The notes beneath the pieces were generated by a model that saw nothing but the letters and a program-made list of their open reading frames with translations, ran no database searches and was not told the origin of the DNA. The position numbers were made by a program, and so were the translations under genes. From Notospermus geniculatus (lineage: Eukaryota; Nemertea; Pilidiophora; Heteronemertea; Lineidae), in assembly GCA_002633025.1 (NCBI GenBank), contig NMRB01000081.1:588415-652414 (forward strand): a DNA stretch of 64,000 nucleotides, written 5' to 3'. Shown piece by piece: positions 59,281-64,000 of this stretch (position 1 is its first letter; each line of letters starts with the position of its first letter).

Positions 59281-60296
59281 ATCTTATTATCAAGACTGGA
59301 AGACATGTCCTGTAAGAGACGTGTGATGTTGTACCCCGAAACAGGAAGAGGTATCTAGTAACGGTAGCTGAAAAAGAGAAGTGCAAAAGATACCCTGAAA
59401 CTAAAAATAAAAGTGGAAGCCTAAAAAGAAATGCTTGAAGGTAAGTGCATGACTCTCTACATAGATATTGTAGGTTACAAGTCAAAACTGATATGCCGGT
59501 TTTTAACTCCATACGAAAAGCCTGATGTAATCCATTAGCTGTGCAGTGGTCAATGGGTCGTGGTAATGCAGACAACTCATGCGCGCGCAAGTCTTTTTTA
59601 AAAATCTTTATTTCCAAAAAATGCAAGTACATGTACATGTATGTATTTTGTGCATGCCCATGGGTGCAAGTGTTGCGGGTCTGCCGTGAGGTCTGTATTT
59701 GACTGTTAGTTTTATTGTTTTGCATGTCCGGGATAGATTGCGCGCGCAAGCCATATTTTGGCGGCAACGGAACCGACCAGCGGCAAATGGGGCAGGGCAA
59801 CACCAGGGAGCGGAGTCGGGGTGAAAGGGAACGAGGACGAAACAGGGAGCGGAGTCGGGTAACAGGGAACGACACATCTCGCGCGCGGCCGCGATTCAAC
59901 TTCCGTTCATAAGATTCTCCCACTGCAATCGAAAAACTTTCCTGTGCTCATCAGCGACAATGCATGCAGGACCATACTACCGGCCTACTTACCGGCCAAT
60001 GTTCCTCTTTTCATCAGCGAAAATCATGCAGGCTGCATCTTTCTTGCTCCTCGCGGGTGTAGGCCTACACAGAGTGCGGTGTAGATTACTTGCAATAAGC
60101 CAGTGGTACGTTTCACATGTGGACAGAAAAATTAACCGCGATCCTCTCTGCCGCGGCCCAAACCCTTCCTCCCCAAACAGAAGTTCAGTATGTGAAACAA
60201 GTCAAAAAAACATGGTCCAGGGACCATTGACAAGTTGAATGTACCAAGTATTCATTTTTGAAGTCAGCAGCATCAGTGGTTACGAAACGTGCTCAC
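59281..60296. other. Unassigned, locally GC-rich DNA
   Basis: CpG-containing sequence near 59740-59900 with the repeated phrases GGGAGCGGAGTCGGG and AACAGGGA. A 221-codon minus-strand frame (59258-59923) crosses AT-rich and GC-rich parts alike and looks accidental. Confidence 0.35.
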
Positions 60297-60299
60297 CAG

Positions 60300-60406
60300 G
60301 GCCCATGTTCCCGAAACCGTCGTAAGGTTAACGATGTCGTTACGCTATGCATTTTTCCAGTTTTAACGACATCGTTAACCTAACGACGGCTTCGGGAACA
60401 AGGGCC
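60300..60406. mobile_element. Short perfect TIR element in a palindromic CAG target
   Basis: The ends GGCCCATGTTCCCGAA and their complement continue through CGTCGTAAGGTTAACGATGT, so almost the whole 107 bases form a hairpin. Direct CAG triplets flank it (60297-60299 and 60407-60409). Removing the element and one CAG restores the 13-base palindrome CTCACCAGGTGAG. Animal Harbinger elements are known to prefer such CWG-centred palindromic targets. Confidence 0.85.
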
Positions 60407-60409
60407 CAG

Positions 60410-62060
60410 GTGAGTTAAAACCCATGGGTGAGGGGACTCTGGGGTTATTCTGCCTTTTGGAGGACTGAAATCTGTGCTTTCTATTAAAAGGCATACTAAT
60501 TACCACCTGATTTTCCAATTATTTCTGTTGATGGGCAATTTGAGTGTACAGGCTATCACGTACTTTCCGTGAAGAAAATCACCATGTACAACATCCTCTT
60601 TTCTGTTGAAGACGTTTGATGCGATTCGAATTATATCTATCATCGTTATGTAGCTAGCCTACATGTACATCAGCTGTAATGATATATATATTAACTGCGC
60701 CATATAAATACCGTATTATTATTATTATTATTTTCCTGGTGTTGTTCACGTGATGGCCGACTAGCAGCCACATTTGAAATTCAATCTGGCCAAAATTTGC
60801 AGTAACCATACAGGGTACCTTCGATACAGGGCTTATCAATTCAGGGTCAAAACATTCTAGCTGCACATGTGATATGAGCCAAAGATCGATTTTCTAAAGA
60901 CAGGCAGCCACGGCAAAATTTTGAACTTTGACCTGAGTGACCTTGAAAAATACATGTACGTCGAATCAAACACCCAGTAATGTGTTTGTATCCTTATTTA
61001 GAGGCCTACCTATGATAAAAAGTTGGAGATCATCCAGCCATTAGTTCAGAATTTATTGCACTTTGATGGTTTGAATTTCGGTTTTGGCCACCTATTGGCC
61101 AAGCCAAGAATCAGATCAGACCGATCCTTGGTGCCATAGGTCACCTGACCTTGGGTTGTATATGTATAAAGCTTCAGGTCAATTGCCCCAGCGGGTGGTT
61201 ACGAAACGCGCCATGCTAACGGTCGCCGACGACGACCCTCACTGTTCACGTTGACAACGGCGGACGACGGACGCTGCGCCAGACGACCGGTGAACCTTGG
61301 CAGGAACTATGACTGTCAGTATGATTCCGCCAAGGGTGAAAAAACAATTCTTTGCTAAATAACGTCCAGTTCCATGGACCCCGTAGACCTCACCAAATTA
61401 GCAAGCGTCGCTCAAAGAACACCACTTCACGCAACCGGCGGCGCGCGCGATGCATTCACTGAGCAAAAATGAAATGGTCCATGGACCATGTGCTCACTGG
61501 GTTGGACATAATAGTCTAATGACAGAGGGAGGTACATATCAGTTATGAGCAATCTGGGTCAAGTCATTCCCAGGTAGGACTTTGATGATTTTTGGGTTAT
61601 GCCACCTGGCGGCCATATTGGATATCCGATCAGGCCGGAACTTCACATGGACATAAAGGTCATCTGCAGGGGGCCACATAGCACATTGGGGTGCTTTGGG
61701 TCAAGTCATTCCTGAGTTACAGCACTTTGATTATTTTCGGGTTACGCCACCTGGCGGCCATATTGGATGTCCGATCGGGCCNTTTCCACGTAGTATGAAT
61801 AGTGGTAACCGAAGCACCTGCCGAAGACCCGATATAAAATGCAATCTGATTGGTCGACCGGTAAAGTTGGCATCGTCCCAAGATACGCCGTGGATCGGTC
61901 TATTTCTCGAAGGGTAGATGTGCGATGTAACGCAGTGATGAGCAGATCGGCCTTCGATTATCGAAGATGGTGTGATGGGGTGCCGCAATGATAAACCACG
62001 ACCTTGTCACTGTGATTGAAGCGGCGCCGCCGAGTCGGACATTCATTCCGTGCAGTGGAA
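60410..62060. other. Unassigned DNA with decayed direct repeats
   Basis: Contains an ATT trinucleotide microsatellite at about 60714-60732, two degenerate 142-base direct repeats (61556-61781) and the N at 61782. The phrase GTGGTTACGAAACG recurs near 60277 and 61195. No gene supported. Confidence 0.35.
61556..61781 (+). repeat. Two degenerate direct repeats, period 142 bases
   Basis: Both units run GGGTCAAGTCATTCC, CTTTGATNATTTT, CCACCTGGCGGCCATATTGG, TCCGATC. Related fragments (TTGGCCACCTATTGG) occur upstream near 61085. Confidence 0.75.
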
Positions 62061-62110
62061 CCCCGGTAACACGACCAACCACGGGACCGCAAGTGGTCGC
62101 GTTACCGGGG
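62061..62110. repeat. Short inverted repeat around CCCCGGTAACNCGACCA
   Basis: The left half CCCCGGTAACACGACCA pairs with the right half TGGTCGCGTTACCGGGG. It could be a small hairpin element or RNA stem; nothing decides. Confidence 0.6.
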
Positions 62111-62465
62111 TGGTGGCGTTTGTGAAATCGGGTTTGAAACTCCCGCCACAACGTATTCTTCAACAACTGATACATATAGGCCTACCCTAGGCCTATTTGT
62201 GAACATGAATGGAAAGGCTTACCTCAACCGGACTGCTTGGAGATCTGAGGGCCGTCTGCAGGGCGGGTAATACGGCCGCCAGTAGCTGTCCGAGCGCGCT
62301 AGTGTGGGCGGTAGGTCTACGTAGGGTACAGACCCGTGGCTGGATGGACAGGATTCCAACATGTCGACTATAAGGTTCTAATATATTTCATTGCCCGTTG
62401 TTTGCCAGACCTCAAGCTAAAAAGATTGGCAGAATAAGCTGTGGAGGCAGCTGATAGTCCGCCTA

Positions 62466-62597
62466 AAGCAAGGTTCATTGGCACACGGATTTTGTCCGAT
62501 TCTGGTCGTAAAAAATCGATCAAATGGACTTTTGTGTTGTCGTATCCGGAAAACTAGGGGCAAACGGACCGGATCCGTGCGCCAATGAACCCTGCTT
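62466..62597. mobile_element. Small TIR element, AAGCAAGGTTCATTGG ends
   Basis: The left end AAGCAAGGTTCATTGGCAC pairs with the right end GCCAATGAACCCTGCTT. Inside, GGATTTTGTCCG and CGGACCGGATCC pair further. About 132 bases. No clear target duplication. Confidence 0.6.
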
Positions 62598-62726
62598 GGG
62601 TGCTCAGTGCTCACGGAGGTAGGGCTATTCAGTCCACCGCCGATGGGTTCAAGGGGGTTCAAGTTGGCATACTTGTTCGACAACGCAAGATTCTGAAACT
62701 TTCACAATCTTGCGAAACCACCTACT

Positions 62727-62870
62727 TCATGTCTACATCATGTCTACATTTGGGTTTCAGCTCAGTCTGTTATAGAGTTTCGGATTGTAAAGTTCCAGCC
62801 TGAAGAAGACCCCCCGGTTGGGGTCGAAAATTCGCAAACCTCTGGAAATTGCCTTTTTATTTATCATATA
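62727..62870 (+). mobile_element. GACCCC-hairpin retroposon with 17-base target duplication
   Basis: 144 bases lie between TTGCGAAACCACCTACT (62710-62726) and TTGCGAAACCACCCACT (62871-62887), one mismatch. It contains GATTGTAAAGTTCCAGCCTG, the hairpin GACCCCCCGGTTGGGGTC and then GAAAATTCG, and ends in TTTATTTATCATATA. Both this member and the one at 32380 are single, non-dimeric copies. They agree at the 3' end and differ at the 5' end. Confidence 0.85.
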
Positions 62871-62887
62871 TTGCGAAACCACCCACT

Positions 62888-63815
62888 CAAATAGGTACAA
62901 ACTCACATGTGACTATCCACCCTCAATCACTCGACTCTATAGGGCCCAGGCCTAGGCTATTGTGCCACGCGAGCAACCGGGGCGAGCAAAAAACAAACCT
63001 ACAATACATGTAGGGCGTGGCCGAGACCACAGGTCCAAATTTTAAATGCCATTGCGTAATTACGCACCTAAACCCTTGCACCTACGAAATTTAAATTCTA
63101 ATCTTTTGTAGGCCCCTTCATGCTGGCGATGCAATGGTTTGGCACCACGGGCATGCATCGGAGTCCGTAAATTAGGGCCTAAAAGCGTGCAACTCATATG
63201 ACATGCATTTGGGCTACTACCCACGACTGTTAGAAGTCAGTGCATACAGTGGAAAAGGTCCGGAACGAAATTTGATTGGTTGGAGCCCTAATTTGGAATA
63301 TAATAGGAATTCCCTTAAAAATTAAGCCATGCACGTCGACATGGTCGAGGCCTACAAAAGGAAACCACAGTAACGAGCCGCGTGCACGTACAATACAACT
63401 ATTGGTTTTTACCAAATATGGCAAACAATGTTTGAATACAAAGAAGTTAACATAGATATTTTGGGCGAAAGGATTTTGTAAAATCTCCGACAGCGATCGG
63501 CTGAACGACAATGTTTATATGCAGCGGGAATTCGCTTCTTCATGATAACGTTATTATTTTTCCGCGATCTTATTCCAAGATTCAATGAATTGCATCGACT
63601 CTCATGCGACTAGCATGCGTCAGCTAAAATGCCGGAATTTTGTTCCGAAGGTTGCGTTTTTCTCAGCTGTGTATTATAAAAATCAAGATAATGTCAACGT
63701 CTTGCAATAGATAAACATGTTTAGAACAATTTGAGCATATTGGTAATCTGAAGTTCGATCTGACGACTTCAAAAAATGCATTTGAAAGTGTGATAAATTC
63801 ACAGTAGAGGCCTCC
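62888..63815. other. Unassigned DNA
   Basis: No gene supported. A 93-codon minus-strand frame (63230-63511) has no recognisable motif. Confidence 0.4.
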
Positions 63816-63910
63816 TGCGCATGTCCAGATTGATTACTTCCGGTCTTCAATAATATTCTATTGGCTCTGCTGTGGAGGTAGGCGTCGACTGAGCCGATTT
63901 AGCTACGTCA
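63816..63910 (+). promoter_or_regulatory. Promoter-like motif cluster at the right edge
   Basis: Within 95 bases lie an NRF1 half site TGCGCATG (63816-63823), an ETS site ACTTCCGG (63836-63843), an inverted CCAAT box ATTGG (63860-63864) and a CRE-like ACGTCA (63905-63910). No TATA box is near. Such a mixture is typical of TATA-less housekeeping promoters in animals. A gene may start just beyond the window, or run leftward. Confidence 0.4.
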
Positions 63911-64000
63911 CCGTACTATTTTTAGGAGGGCTTTCTCCATGTTGTGGCCGTTCTCCGAAAGGTGACGCCTCTATAGCAAATTCCCTTCCTAACAGTCGTG

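Noticed and set aside
59258-59923. 221-codon minus-strand frame
   Set aside because: It runs through unrelated AT-rich and GC-rich segments and the end of a minisatellite, and shows no domain-like pattern.
60714-60732. ATT microsatellite as a notable feature
   Set aside because: A short simple repeat of ordinary type.

Overview
This window is animal nuclear DNA from a repeat-rich, strongly heterozygous genome. It has no operons, ribosome-binding sites or compact genes. Open frames are short, with none of clearly coding character above about 160 codons outside the N-run. tRNA-derived SINEs and many hairpin-type non-autonomous transposons are present. The octamers TACATGTA and TAGGCCTA are extremely over-represented. 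From memory this fits a marine invertebrate, perhaps a non-vertebrate deuterostome such as an echinoderm or hemichordate, but the species assignment is a low-confidence inference. I recognise no complete gene of known function.

Layout. Single N bases at 2879, 4275, 11620, 22531, 25510, 36927, 40724 and 61782 look like contig joins. At four of them (2879, 11620, 25510, 36927) the sequence before the N is repeated after it. The largest case is 13628-25509, repeated as 25511-35525. I read these as two haplotypes of one locus placed in tandem by the assembler, not as real duplications. This is useful because the two copies act as an aligned pair of alleles: each insertion present in one copy has its exact empty site in the other.

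The paired alleles reveal insertion-polymorphic elements. These are a TAA-flanked terminal-inverted-repeat (TIR) element (17599-17835), a TTAA-flanked element (15791-16472), a tRNA-derived SINE (23655-23938), an AGGGAG-ended hairpin (33132-33261) and a short retroposon (32380-32483). They also show repeated single-step changes of TA to TACATGTA or TAGGCCTA, the most unusual signal in the window.

The rest is single-copy DNA carrying further hairpin elements with TA, TAA/TTA, ATT/AAT or CAG flanks, two minisatellites (56770-57610 and 58690-59280) and a few possible exons. The best exon candidates are a 98-codon frame at 54992-55288 and a small membrane-protein frame at 58549-58746 on the minus strand. 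The start region of the second appears to have been multiplied into the adjacent minisatellite. The last 200 bases carry a promoter-like cluster of motifs.

No rRNA gene, free-standing tRNA gene, CRISPR array or intact reverse transcriptase or transposase was found.
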